NCBI RefSeq assembly: GCF_002938435.1
Contig: NZ_POQT01000019.1
Location: 1 to 64,000, forward strand
DNA: 64,000 nt
Source of the DNA: Blastococcus saxobsidens
GTDB lineage: Bacteria > Actinomycetota > Actinomycetes > Mycobacteriales > Geodermatophilaceae
Direction: 5' to 3'
Part shown: in pieces, positions 42,104 to 51,294 of the stretch
How the letters are laid out: every line of letters starts with the position of its first letter
How positions within the stretch are numbered: position 1 is the first letter of the stretch
The notes under the pieces: generated by a model
What the model was told of the DNA's origin: nothing
What the model saw: the letters and a program-made list of their open reading frames with translations, nothing else
Databases searched by the model: none
Made by a program: the position numbers and the translations under genes

Positions 42104-42667
42104 TCAGACCGTGCTGAGCCGGTCGTCGCGCTCGTCGCGCTCGTCGCGAACGGGAGCGTCCGTCCAGTCCCGCGACCACGGGTCGGACTGGCGCGGCTGG
42201 GCACTGCGCCGGTAGGGCACCGGGCGGATCCGCGTCGCGGCCGCGGCGGCGTGCGCGACCGGCTGCCCGGAGGGCCGGCGCACGGGGGCCGGGGGAGCGG
42301 GGTCGACGCCCGCCGGGCGTGCCGGCGGCGCGAGGACGTGCGCCGGCTTGCCGGGGCGGTTGCTCAGACCGGTGAAGACGTTGTTCGGACGGGTCCGGTC
42401 CTCGTCCGCCACCGGGGTGCCCGCCATCGGCCTGGCCGGGGCGGCCGGGAACGGCTCGCGCCGCGGCGGGTTCGCCGGGTCGGGGAGCCGGAGCTCGGCG
42501 AGCTCCTTCCACGTCGAGTGCCGCAGCCCGTCGACGGTGCACCGCACCCGGACGGACACGCGGCCGTCGGACGTGTGCCGCCAGCCCAGGAGCTCGCCGG
42601 AGTACCAGATCCCACGGTGGTGGATCTCGACCGGCTGCGGGTCGCCGACGAACGTGCTCGTCGTCAT
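42104..42667 (-). CDS. Hypothetical protein (187 aa)
   Basis: A 187-residue protein with an N-terminal globular part of about 60 residues (VEIHHRGIWYSGELLGWRHT, then RVRCTVDGLRHSTWKELAELR) that reads as a small beta-rich domain. A long Pro/Ala/Arg-rich disordered tail follows and ends VRDERDERDDRLSTV. No family is recognised. ATG 42665-42667 begins MTTSTFVGD; a longer start at 42727 lacks support. It lies antisense between the two initiator tRNA genes. Small single-domain proteins with such tails are frequent in Geodermatophilaceae. Confidence 0.65.
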   Translation of the reverse strand: MTTSTFVGDPQPVEIHHRGIWYSGELLGWRHTSDGRVSVRVRCTVDGLRHSTWKELAELRLPDPANPPRREPFPAAPARPMAGTPVADEDRTRPNNVFTGLSNRPGKPAHVLAPPARPAGVDPAPPAPVRRPSGQPVAHAAAAATRIRPVPYRRSAQPRQSDPWSRDWTDAPVRDERDERDDRLSTV

Positions 42668-42800
42668 GTCCCCCGCCACGAGCCGGACTGTAGGCGGGTG
42701 CGTGGTGCCCGGCGGGAAGGCGCGCAACGCTCCTGGGGCACGTGGGACAGGGCAGTCCCACGACTCACACGAGCACCCGGTAGCCGCTCCCGTGGCGGGC

Positions 42801-43883
42801 TCAGCGCACCCGGCCGGCCAGCACCTCCGCCGCGCGGTCGGCGTCGGCCTCGGTGTTGGGCAGGTGGAAGGCCAGCCGCAGCCGGCCGGCGCGCATGCCG
42901 CCCACCACCCCGGCCGCGGCCAGGGCGGCGTCGGTCCCTGGTGGCACCGCGAGGCTCACGATGGCGGAGTTCCCCGGGGGGAGGCCGACGGCGGCGCGGA
43001 ACCGGTCGGCCAGTCCCACGGCGTGCTCGTGCAGCGCCTCCCGCCCGACGCCGCTGAGCAGCTCGAGGGCGGGTGCCTGCCCCACCCAGGAGAGCCAGGC
43101 AGGGGAGACGTCGAACCGGCGGGCGCCGGGGGCCAGCCGCAGCGGCGTGCCGTAGATGCTGGTCCAGGGGTCGTCCCCGGCGTACCACCCGGCCGAGTGC
43201 GGGACGAGGGTGTCCAGCGCGTCGGCGCGGACGGTGGCGAAGCAGGTGCCCCGCGGGCCGAGGAGCCACTTGTAGCCGCCGCCGGTCGTGTAGGCGAACC
43301 TGCCCGCGTCGACCGGCAGCCAGCCGACCGCCTGGGTGGTGTCCAGCAGCACGCGGGTGCCGGTGGCCCCGGTCGCCCGGGTCAGCTCGTCGAGGTCGGC
43401 CACCCGGCCGTCGGCGGACTGGACGGCGGACACGGCGACGAGGGTGGTGGCGGGCGTGACGGCGTCCGGCAGGGCCTCGAGCGGCACCTCGCGCACCCGT
43501 ACCCCGCGGGCGGCCTGGGCGAGGAACGGGAAGAGCACGCTGGTGAACTCACCCGACGCGGTCAGCACCTCGCTGCCGTCGGGCAGCGCCGCCGCCACGA
43601 GGCCGGCGAAGGCGCTGACCGTGCTGCCGATCGCCACGTCGGAGGGCTCGACGCCGACGAGGCCGGCGTACGCGGCGCGCGCCGTCGCCACGGAGCGGTC
43701 GTAGTCCGGGGCGTGAGCCCGCCCGGCCTGCCAGGTGCCGAGCGCCTCCTGCACCGCTCGCACCGTGCTCCGGGGCGGGAGGCCGACGGCGGCCGTGTTC
43801 AGGTAGGTCGTCTCCGGGGCGAACTCCGCCTGGGCGGCGCGGAGCCGTCCTGGCGTGGCGGCGGTCGGGGCGGCATCGGTCAC
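42801..43883 (-). CDS. Class V aminotransferase-like PLP enzyme
   Basis: A 360-residue PLP-dependent enzyme of the class V aminotransferase/cysteine desulfurase fold. The PLP-phosphate loop precedes GSTVSAFAG, the Asp is in LLDTTQAVGW, and the lysine that carries PLP is in TTGGGYKWLLGPRG (about residue 202). The C-terminal domain ends with RLRLAFHLPNTEADADRAAE. The reaction cannot be set; no Cys desulfurase loop is visible. GTG at 43881-43883 gives the normal length. It lies between the two tRNA genes. Confidence 0.87.
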   Translation of the reverse strand: MTDAAPTAATPGRLRAAQAEFAPETTYLNTAAVGLPPRSTVRAVQEALGTWQAGRAHAPDYDRSVATARAAYAGLVGVEPSDVAIGSTVSAFAGLVAAALPDGSEVLTASGEFTSVLFPFLAQAARGVRVREVPLEALPDAVTPATTLVAVSAVQSADGRVADLDELTRATGATGTRVLLDTTQAVGWLPVDAGRFAYTTGGGYKWLLGPRGTCFATVRADALDTLVPHSAGWYAGDDPWTSIYGTPLRLAPGARRFDVSPAWLSWVGQAPALELLSGVGREALHEHAVGLADRFRAAVGLPPGNSAIVSLAVPPGTDAALAAAGVVGGMRAGRLRLAFHLPNTEADADRAAEVLAGRVR

Positions 43884-43964
43884 GGGCGGATCCTGCCCGT
43901 CTCCGGGCCCTCCCGGACCGGGCTGCGGCATGGGATCGGCGCGGGTGTATGGTTGGTCTACCGA

Positions 43965-44041
43965 CGCGGGGTGGAGCAGCTCGGTAGCTCGCTGGGCTCA
44001 TAACCCAGAGGTCGCAGGTTCGAATCCTGTCCCCGCTACCA
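43965..44041 (+). tRNA. tRNA-fMet (CAT), initiator, copy 2
   Basis: Identical over 77 nt to the copy at 41978, including encoded CCA, three G:C pairs in the anticodon stem, A11:U24 and C1/T72. TATGGT at 43948-43953 could be its -10. Confidence 0.96.
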
Positions 44042-44044
44042 CTA

Positions 44045-44078
44045 CGAGGGCCCGGTCACCACGGTGACCGGGCCCTCG
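44045..44078 (+). terminator. Terminator after tRNA-fMet copy 2
   Basis: CGAGGGCCCGGTCACC and GGTGACCGGGCCCTCG form a stem of up to 16 bp directly after the tRNA. The sequence differs from the terminator of copy 1. Confidence 0.8.
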
Positions 44079-44172
44079 TCGTTCCTCCCCACCCCCGGTT
44101 GTGCGTGATGCAACCTTTTCCCCGCCGATATGGCCGGGTGTGTTGTGTGTCACCCGTCCGTGTCTCTAGCGT

Positions 44173-44187
44173 TCGGTCACCGACCGA
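44173..44187. promoter_or_regulatory. Operator-like palindrome before the P450 gene
   Basis: TCGGTC and GACCGA flank a 3-bp spacer, 20 bp before the P450 start. The symmetry suits a regulator dimer, but no regulator is adjacent. Confidence 0.35.
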
Positions 44188-44206
44188 TCCGCAGGGGAGT
44201 GACCAG

Positions 44207-45523
44207 GTGTCCGTCGACGCAGCAGCCACGCAGGGAACCGTTCCGCTTCCGCGGCGTGCCGGGGCCGAGGACCTCGGCATCGACCTCTCCGACCGCGACT
44301 TCTGGCTCCTCCCGCCGGCCGAGCGGCACGCCGTCTTCGACCGGCTGCGCGAGGTGCGCCCGTTCGCCTTCTTCGCCGAGCCGGAGATCCCGAACCTGGA
44401 GAGCGGTCCCGGCTACCACGCGGTCACCCGGTACGCCGACCTGGAGGCGATCAGCTGCCAGCCGGCCGTCTTCTGCTCCGGCAAGGGGGCGGTTTCCATC
44501 CAGGACATCCCGGCCGACCTGAACGACTTCTACGGGTCGCTGATCAGCATGGACGACCCCCGGCACGCCCGGATCCGGCGGATCGTCTCCAAGACGTTCT
44601 CGCCGCGGATGCTCGAGCGGGTCGTCGGCTCGGTGGAGAGCATCGTCGACGAGGTGCTCGCCGAGGCGCGGTGGAAGGCGGCGGCAGGGGACGGCACCAT
44701 CGACGTCGTCGCCGACCTGGCCGCGCCGATCCCGCTGCGGGTCATCTGCGACATGATGGGCATCCCCGCCGAGGATCGGGCGATGGTCCTGGCGAAGTCG
44801 AACGTGATCCTCTCCGGCGGTGACCCGGAGCTCGTCGAGGACGCGGACGACCCGCTGACCGGCCTGCTGATGGCCGGCATCGAGCTGGCCGGGCTGATGG
44901 AGCGCCTGGCCGCCGAGCGCGTGGGAAACCCGCGCGACGACCTCACCACCGCGCTGGTCACCACCGAGGTGGACGGCGAGCGGCTCAGCCACCAGGAGAT
45001 CGCGTCCTTCTTCATCCTGCTGCTGGTGGCCGGCAACGAGACCACGCGCAACGCCATCTCCCAGGGACTGCTGGCGCTGCAGGAGCACCCGGAGCAGCGG
45101 GCCCGCTGGGTCGCCGAGCCCGAGCTGACCCGCACCGCGGTGGAGGAGATCGTCCGCTGGACCAGCCCGATCACCTGGATGCGCCGGACCGCCACGCAGG
45201 ACGGCGAGCTGAACGGCTACCGCTTCGCCGCCGGTGACAAGTTCCTGCTCTTCTACGCCGCGGCCAACCGGGACCCCGCGGTCTTCGCCGAGCCGCACCG
45301 CTTCGACCTGGCACGGGACCCGAACCCGCACGTCGGTTTCGGGTCGAAGGGGCCGCACTTCTGCCTGGGTGCCCACCTGGCCCGCCGGGAGCTCGCGGTC
45401 ACCTTCCGCAAGGTGTTCGAGCAGCTGCCCGACCTGGAGATCACCGGTCCGCCGGCGCGGCTGCGGTCCTCCTTCGTCAACGGCCTCAAGCGCCTGCCCG
45501 CCCGACTGGGAGGCGACGCATGA
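44207..45523 (+). CDS. Cytochrome P450
   Basis: A 438-residue haem-thiolate monooxygenase. The I-helix is LLLVAGNETTRN (oxygen-activating Thr), the ExxR is EEIVRW, and the haem loop is GFGSKGPHFCLGAHLAR with Cys386 as axial ligand. The C-helix HARIRRIVSK is also typical. The gene overlaps its ferredoxin by 4 bp (ATGA), a complete electron-transfer pair. GTG 44207 follows AGGGGAG. The sequence resembles the CYP125/CYP142-like group in its general features, but the substrate cannot be assigned. Confidence 0.94.
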   Translation: MSVDAAATQGTVPLPRRAGAEDLGIDLSDRDFWLLPPAERHAVFDRLREVRPFAFFAEPEIPNLESGPGYHAVTRYADLEAISCQPAVFCSGKGAVSIQDIPADLNDFYGSLISMDDPRHARIRRIVSKTFSPRMLERVVGSVESIVDEVLAEARWKAAAGDGTIDVVADLAAPIPLRVICDMMGIPAEDRAMVLAKSNVILSGGDPELVEDADDPLTGLLMAGIELAGLMERLAAERVGNPRDDLTTALVTTEVDGERLSHQEIASFFILLLVAGNETTRNAISQGLLALQEHPEQRARWVAEPELTRTAVEEIVRWTSPITWMRRTATQDGELNGYRFAAGDKFLLFYAAANRDPAVFAEPHRFDLARDPNPHVGFGSKGPHFCLGAHLARRELAVTFRKVFEQLPDLEITGPPARLRSSFVNGLKRLPARLGGDA

Positions 45524-45738
45524 CGCGGATCGTGCTCGACGGCGAGCGGTGCGTCGGCTCGGGGGCGTGCGAGGCGCTGGCGCCCGACTTCTTCGAGGTG
45601 GGCGACGACGGCGTCGTGGCGGTGCTGCGGCCGGAACCGGAGGCCGGTGACCTGCCCGACGTCGAGGCGGCCGTGCAGCAGTGCCCGACGAGGGCACTGG
45701 CGCTGGTGTCGGAACAGCCGGCCGGGGCCGCCGGTTGA
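45520..45738 (+). CDS. Ferredoxin, 3Fe-4S type
   Basis: A 72-residue ferredoxin, MTRIVLDGERCVGSGACEAL, with Cys11, Cys17 and a third Cys in QQCPTRAL. The pattern C-x5-C...CP, lacking the usual second CxxC, is the 3Fe-4S type paired with bacterial P450s. ATG overlaps the P450 stop, so the two are made in equal amounts. No reductase gene is nearby; electrons would come from a ferredoxin reductase elsewhere in the genome. Confidence 0.93.
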   Translation: MTRIVLDGERCVGSGACEALAPDFFEVGDDGVVAVLRPEPEAGDLPDVEAAVQQCPTRALALVSEQPAGAAG

Positions 45739-45746
45739 CTCCCGGC

Positions 45747-46037
45747 ATGGAGACCACCGTCATCGACGTCCCCGAGTCCGAGCGGTTCGAGATCCGGGAC
45801 GGCGACCGCGTCCTGGGTCTGGCCGCCTACCAGCGGCGGGGTGACACCTTCGTCTTCCACCACACCGAGGTCGACCCGGACGCCGGGCAGTCCGGGCTCG
45901 GCAGCACGCTGGTGCGCGCCGCGCTGGACGAGGTGCGCTCCCGCGGCGGCTCCGTGGTGGCGAGCTGCTCGTTCGTGGCCGGCTGGATCGAGCGGCACCC
46001 CGACTACTCCGACCTCGTCGCCGACCGCGACGTCTGA
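45747..46037 (+). CDS. GNAT-like N-acetyltransferase (YjdJ type, PF14542)
   Basis: A 96-residue single-domain acetyltransferase. Short acetyl-CoA segment EVDPDAGQSGLGSTLVRAAL, then SFVAGWIERHPDYSDLV, match the small GCN5-like family. It has an unusually short core with no acceptor-binding arm. ATG 45747 begins METTVIDVPE. It is 8 bp downstream of the ferredoxin and probably co-transcribed. The acceptor is unknown; small proteins of this type acetylate simple amines. Confidence 0.88.
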   Translation: METTVIDVPESERFEIRDGDRVLGLAAYQRRGDTFVFHHTEVDPDAGQSGLGSTLVRAALDEVRSRGGSVVASCSFVAGWIERHPDYSDLVADRDV

Positions 46038-46091
46038 CCGGGAGCACTCCGCCGTAGGCGGGACGTCCCTCGGACGTCCCGCTTCCGGCGT

Positions 46092-46601
46092 CTAGAGGAC
46101 CTGGTGGCCGTACATCTCGCCGAGCGGGTCGGCGATGAGCTCGATCCGGGCGCCGTCGGGGTCGCGGAAGTACACCGAGACGCCGCTGTGGACCTCGTGC
46201 GCGACCCCGGCCTCGGTGAGCCGCTGCACGAGCTCCTCCCAGCGCTGCGGGTCGACGCTGATGGCCATGTGGTGCAGGCCGCCGAGCACCTCGGCGTACG
46301 GCCCGACGTCCAGGCCGGGGAAGTCGAAGAAGGCCAGCAGGTTGCCGTGGCCGATGTCGAAGAAGAAGTGCGAGGAGCCCGGGTAGTCGCGGTTCTCGAT
46401 CAGCTCGGTCAGGGGGAAGCCGAGGACGTCCTGGTAGAAGCGGACGGTCCGCTCGACGTCCTGGCTGATCAGCGCGGTGTGGTGCAGCCCCCGGGCGGTG
46501 GAGGCGGGGCGCTCGCCCGCCGGCCTGAGGTAGGCGTCGCGGATCCGGCCGCGCTCGGCCTCGAGGGCGGCCAGGTCACGGGTGCTCTCGGTGGTGCTCA
46601 T
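46092..46601 (-). CDS. VOC family protein
   Basis: A 169-residue protein. The N-terminal 35 residues are helical (LAALEAERGRIRDAYLRPAG), followed by a single VOC module. The module has the metal-ligand His in RGLHHTALISQDVERTVRFY, a second His/Glu in GLHHMAISV and the final RDPDGARIELIADPLG. The long N-terminal helix is common in Rv-type lactoylglutathione-lyase-like proteins. It is divergent from the monooxygenase at 46681. No substrate can be named. Confidence 0.88.
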   Translation of the reverse strand: MSTTESTRDLAALEAERGRIRDAYLRPAGERPASTARGLHHTALISQDVERTVRFYQDVLGFPLTELIENRDYPGSSHFFFDIGHGNLLAFFDFPGLDVGPYAEVLGGLHHMAISVDPQRWEELVQRLTEAGVAHEVHSGVSVYFRDPDGARIELIADPLGEMYGHQVL

Positions 46602-46680
46602 GGTGGTCTCCTCGCTGGGCGGTCACGGGCCACAACCGGCGTGCGGGCGATCTCGTTCCCCTGCCCCGTACCGTGCTCGC

Positions 46681-46989
46681 GTGATCCTCGAACACGCCCT
46701 GCTCACCGTGCGGCCCGGGGAGCAGGCGGCCTTCGAGGCGGCGTTCACCGAGGCCCGGCGGTTCATCGCCACCAGTCCCGGCTTCCGCCGGCTCACCCTG
46801 TCCCGCTGCCTCGAGCGGGACACGGGCTACCTGCTGCTGGTCGAGTGGGACCGGCTGGAGGACCACACGGAGGGCTTCCGCGGCTCTGCCGCCTACCAGC
46901 AGTGGCGGGCGCTATTGCACTCCTTCTACGACCCGTTCCCGGTGGTCGAGCACTTCACGACGGTGCTGACGGCGGACCCGGCCGCCTGA
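46681..46989 (+). CDS. Antibiotic biosynthesis monooxygenase family protein
   Basis: A 102-residue dimeric alpha+beta-barrel protein. ILEHALLTVRPGEQAAFEAA starts the fold, followed by the segment GFRRLTLSRCLERDTGYLLLVEW and the C-terminal AAYQQWRALLHSFYDPFPVV. These match the ABM family, whose members oxidise aromatic substrates or act as haem-degrading enzymes. GTG 46681. Its 3' end overlaps the convergent HTH gene by 64 bp. No active-site residue can be fixed. Confidence 0.87.
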   Translation: MILEHALLTVRPGEQAAFEAAFTEARRFIATSPGFRRLTLSRCLERDTGYLLLVEWDRLEDHTEGFRGSAAYQQWRALLHSFYDPFPVVEHFTTVLTADPAA

Positions 46990-47300
46990 CCCAGGCGGTG
47001 AGCGCCGGCCCGGTCGGCGAGCCCGCCGAGCTGCTCGGCCAGCTCGTCGAGGGGCAGGCCGAGGGCGTGCGCGAGCGCGGCCAAGGTGAAGAACGTGGGC
47101 GTCGGCACCCGCCCTGACTCGATCGTGCGCAGCACCTCGAGGCCCACGCCGGAGGTGGCCGCCACCTCCGCGGGGGACCGGTCGCCCCGGACCTGCCGCA
47201 GCAGGGCGCCTAGGCTCTTTTCCCGGCCCGTCCGGAGGCTCGCCCCGAGCGTGCGGGGGGTGAGGAGGACGTGGTCCTTCCCATACCGGGACAGCAACAC
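46926..47300 (-). CDS. XRE-type helix-turn-helix regulator with uncertain start
   Basis: The C-terminal about 85 residues form a clear Cro/C1-type HTH: LLRQVRGDRSPAEVAATSGV, then LEVLRTIESGRVPTP and FFTLAALAHALGLPLDELAEQL. No standard start lies near the expected N-terminus. The next in-frame GTG is at 47298-47300, and translation from there reads through hairpin copy F in the antisense direction. Either the repeat forms the N-terminal 20-odd residues or a non-standard start is used. The stop overlaps the convergent monooxygenase. It is divergent from map. Confidence 0.72.
   Translation of the reverse strand: MLLSRYGKDHVLLTPRTLGASLRTGREKSLGALLRQVRGDRSPAEVAATSGVGLEVLRTIESGRVPTPTFFTLAALAHALGLPLDELAEQLGGLADRAGAHRLGQAAGSAVSTVVKCSTTGNGS
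47224..47280 (+). repeat. Dispersed hairpin element, copy F
   Basis: GGCCCGTCCGGAGGCTCGCC, the inner GAGCGTGCGGG and GGACGTGGTCCTTCC. It lies between the map start and the HTH regulator and may overlap the regulator's coding region. Confidence 0.8.
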
Positions 47301-47321
47301 CGGAAGCTGCGAGGAGACACC

Positions 47322-48092
47322 GTGATCGAGCTGCGCACCCCCGGCGAACTGGATGCGATGCGGGCCGCCGGCGCGGTCGTCGCCGACATGCACGCCGCGG
47401 TGCGGGCCGCGGCGGCGCCCGGGGTCCGGCTGACCCAGCTCGACTCCATCGCCCGCGACGTCCTGGCCGACGCCGGTGCTACGTCGCCGTTCCTCGGGTA
47501 CGCGCCGCTGCCGACGACCCCGCCGTTCCCCGGTGTGCTGTGCCTGTCGGTCAACGACGTCGCCCTGCACGGCATCCCGACGCCGGAGGAGCTCGAGGAC
47601 GGCGACCTGCTCAGCGTGGACGCCGGCGCGGTGCTCGACGGCTGGGTCGGCGACGCCGCGATGACCTATCCGATCGGCACCCCGCGGCCCGAGGACCTCC
47701 GGCTCGTGGCCACCACCGAGCGGGCGCTGGAGGCGGGCATCGCCGCGGCCGTCGTCGGCAACCGGGTCGGCGACATCTCCGCCGCGATCGGGACCGTCGG
47801 CCGGGCCGGCGGGTGCGGCATCAACACCGACCAGGGCGGGCACGGGGTGGGTCGCACCATGCACGAGGCGCCGAGCGTGCCCAACGAGGGCCGTCCGGGC
47901 CGCGGGGTGCCGCTGCGTCCCGGCCTGGTCATCGCCATCGAGCCGTGGTTCCTGGCCGGGGGCAGCGACGACTACACCGTCGACGCCGACGGCTGGACGC
48001 TGCGCAGCGCCGACGGCAGCCGGGCCGCGCACGTCGAGCACACGGTCGCCGTCACCGAGGACGGCCCGAGGATCCTCACCGCCCCTCGCTGA
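47322..48092 (+). CDS. map: Type I methionine aminopeptidase
   Basis: A 256-residue dimetal aminopeptidase that removes initiator Met from new proteins. The metal ligands are visible: Asp pair in SVDAGAVLDGWVGDAAMTY, His in GGHGVGRTMHEAP, Glu in IAIEPWF and Glu in VEHTVAVTED. Substrate His in ALHGIP is present. GTG 47322 follows GAGGAGACACC. It is a standard-length type I enzyme, one of the several actinobacterial isoforms. Its neighbours on both sides give no special role. It starts 40 bp after hairpin copy F. Confidence 0.95.
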   Translation: MIELRTPGELDAMRAAGAVVADMHAAVRAAAAPGVRLTQLDSIARDVLADAGATSPFLGYAPLPTTPPFPGVLCLSVNDVALHGIPTPEELEDGDLLSVDAGAVLDGWVGDAAMTYPIGTPRPEDLRLVATTERALEAGIAAAVVGNRVGDISAAIGTVGRAGGCGINTDQGGHGVGRTMHEAPSVPNEGRPGRGVPLRPGLVIAIEPWFLAGGSDDYTVDADGWTLRSADGSRAAHVEHTVAVTEDGPRILTAPR

Positions 48093-48098
48093 CGCCGA

Positions 48099-48641
48099 TC
48101 AGAGCGGACGGGCCATCTCGATCTCCGGGCCGATGCTGCCGGTGAAGCGGTCACCCGTGTCCCGGAACCCGGCCTTCTCGTAGAAGCGCTGGGCGCAGGT
48201 GTTGTCCGCATGCACGTAGAGCCGCACGCGGGGTAGCCCCAGGCCGCGCAGCCAGTCGGTGACCGCCTCGAACAGGAGGTCCATCACGCCCCGGCCGCGG
48301 TGGTCGGGGTGCAGGTAGACCCCGGCGACGTGCCCACCGGGCTCCTCGACGACCGAGCCCTGGAAGTCCACGGCACCGGCCTTCTCGACCAGCCCGACGG
48401 CGGTGCCGACCCAGGTGCCGTCGCCGGTGATCGCGACGAACTGGCGGGCGTCCGCGTCCGGGCCGGCGTCGACCGACGACCCGCGGGCCCGCTCCTGCCA
48501 GAACTCGTCCAGGCGGCCGGCGGCCTGCGCGTACGTCTCCAGGAAGGCCTGCGGCGCGGCCTCGTCCGACAGCGCCTCCAGTCGCAGCGTCCTGATCTGC
48601 TGCCACTCGTGCGCCCGCACGGGCCGGACGGTGTGCTCCAC
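48099..48641 (-). CDS. GNAT family N-acetyltransferase
   Basis: A 180-residue acetyltransferase. The acetyl-CoA motif is VYLHPDHRGRGVMDLLFEAV (about 113-132), then the segment RVRLYVHADNTCAQRFYEKAGF. The N-terminal region contains VRPVRAHEWQQIRTLRLEAL, usual for the family. GTG at 48639-48641 lies 5 bp after the metB stop, so it is co-transcribed with cbs-metB. The acceptor amine is not known. Confidence 0.88.
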   Translation of the reverse strand: MEHTVRPVRAHEWQQIRTLRLEALSDEAAPQAFLETYAQAAGRLDEFWQERARGSSVDAGPDADARQFVAITGDGTWVGTAVGLVEKAGAVDFQGSVVEEPGGHVAGVYLHPDHRGRGVMDLLFEAVTDWLRGLGLPRVRLYVHADNTCAQRFYEKAGFRDTGDRFTGSIGPEIEMARPL

Positions 48642-48646
48642 CGGCG

Positions 48647-49779
48647 TCAGCCCATCGCCTGCTCGAGGTCGGCGAGCAGGTCGTCGACGTCCTCGATGCC
48701 GACCGACAGCCGGACGAGGTCGGCCGGCACCTCGAGCGGCGAACCGGCGGCGCTGGCGTGGGTCATCCGCCCCGGGTGCTCGATCAGCGACTCCACCCCG
48801 CCGAGGGACTCGGCGAGGGTGAACAGCTGCGTCCGCTCGCACACCGTCAGCGCCGCGTCCTCGCCGTCCCGCAGCCGGAAGGAGATCATGCCGCCGAAGC
48901 CGGACATCTGGCGCGCGGCGGTCTCGTGGCCGGGGTGGTCGGGCAGCCCCGGGTAGAGGACGGAAGCGACGTCGGACCGGGCGGAGAGGAACTCCGCGAC
49001 CCGGGCGGCGTTGGCGCAGTGCCGGTCCATCCGGACGCCGAGCGTCTTGAGGCTGCGCAGCACCATCCACGCGTCGAACGGGCTCGCGACCGCGCCCATC
49101 GCGTTGTGGTTGTACGCCAGCTGCTCGCCGAGCGTCGCGTCCCGGGTGACGAGTGCCCCGCCGACGACGTCGGAGTGCCCGCCGAGGTACTTCGTCGTCG
49201 AGTGCACGACGACGTCGGCGCCGAGCGTGAGCGGCCGCTGCAGGTAGGGCGAGGCGAAGGTGTTGTCCACGACGAGCAGGGCGCCGGCCTCGTGCGCGAT
49301 CGCCGCGGTGCGCTCGATGTCGGTGATGTTCAGCAGCGGGTTGCTGGGCGTCTCGCACCAGACCACGCGCGTCGTGGGCCGGATCGCGGCGCGCAGCGCG
49401 TCGGGGTCGTCCAGGGCGACCGGGGTGTGCTCAAGCCCCCACTCCGACAGCACGCGGGAGATCAGCCGGAACGTGCCGCCGTACGCGTCGCCACCCAGGA
49501 CGACGTGGTCGCCGGAGCGGCAGGCGGTGCGCAGCAGGGTGTCCTCCGCGGCGAGCCCGGAGGCGAACGCCAGGGCCGTCGTCCCCTCCTCGAGCGCGGC
49601 CAGCGCGGCGTGCAGCGTGTCCCGCGTCGGGTTGCCGCTGCGGCTGTACTCGTAGCCGCCGCGCAGCCCGCCGACGCCGTCCTGCTTGTAGGTGGTCGTC
49701 AGGTGCATCGGGGGGATGACCGCGCCGGTAGCCGGGTCCGGGTCCTGCCCGGCGTGGATGGCGCGGGTGTTGAAGCCGG

Positions 49780-49783
<4 letters not shown>
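48647..49783 (-). CDS. metB: Cystathionine gamma-synthase/lyase (PLP)
   Basis: A 378-residue PLP enzyme of the Cys/Met metabolism family. Tyr and Arg of [12 protein letters not shown] bind PLP from the partner subunit, Asp in [12 protein letters not shown] stacks the ring and Lys198 in [12 protein letters not shown] forms the Schiff base. The C-terminal [18 protein letters not shown] is typical of gamma-synthases/gamma-lyases. The gene overlaps cbs (GTGA), forming the reverse transsulfuration pair that converts homocysteine to cysteine, as in Rv1077-Rv1079. Synthase and lyase activities cannot be separated from sequence alone. Confidence 0.93.
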
Positions 49784-51171
<1,388 letters not shown>

Positions 51172-51294
51172 GGTGACGTCCTCCTCAGACGGCCGGGCGT
51201 GCGCCCGGTCCGCATCCGACCATCCCACCAGACGGGCGTCCGGGCACCGCGTCGCCGGTGGCGGGCCGGACGCACCCGGGACGAGGATGCGGGC

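Noticed and set aside
41978-44041. The segment between the two tRNA copies as a mobile island
   Set aside because: No integrase, transposase or change in base composition is seen. The repeated part is the tRNA gene itself.
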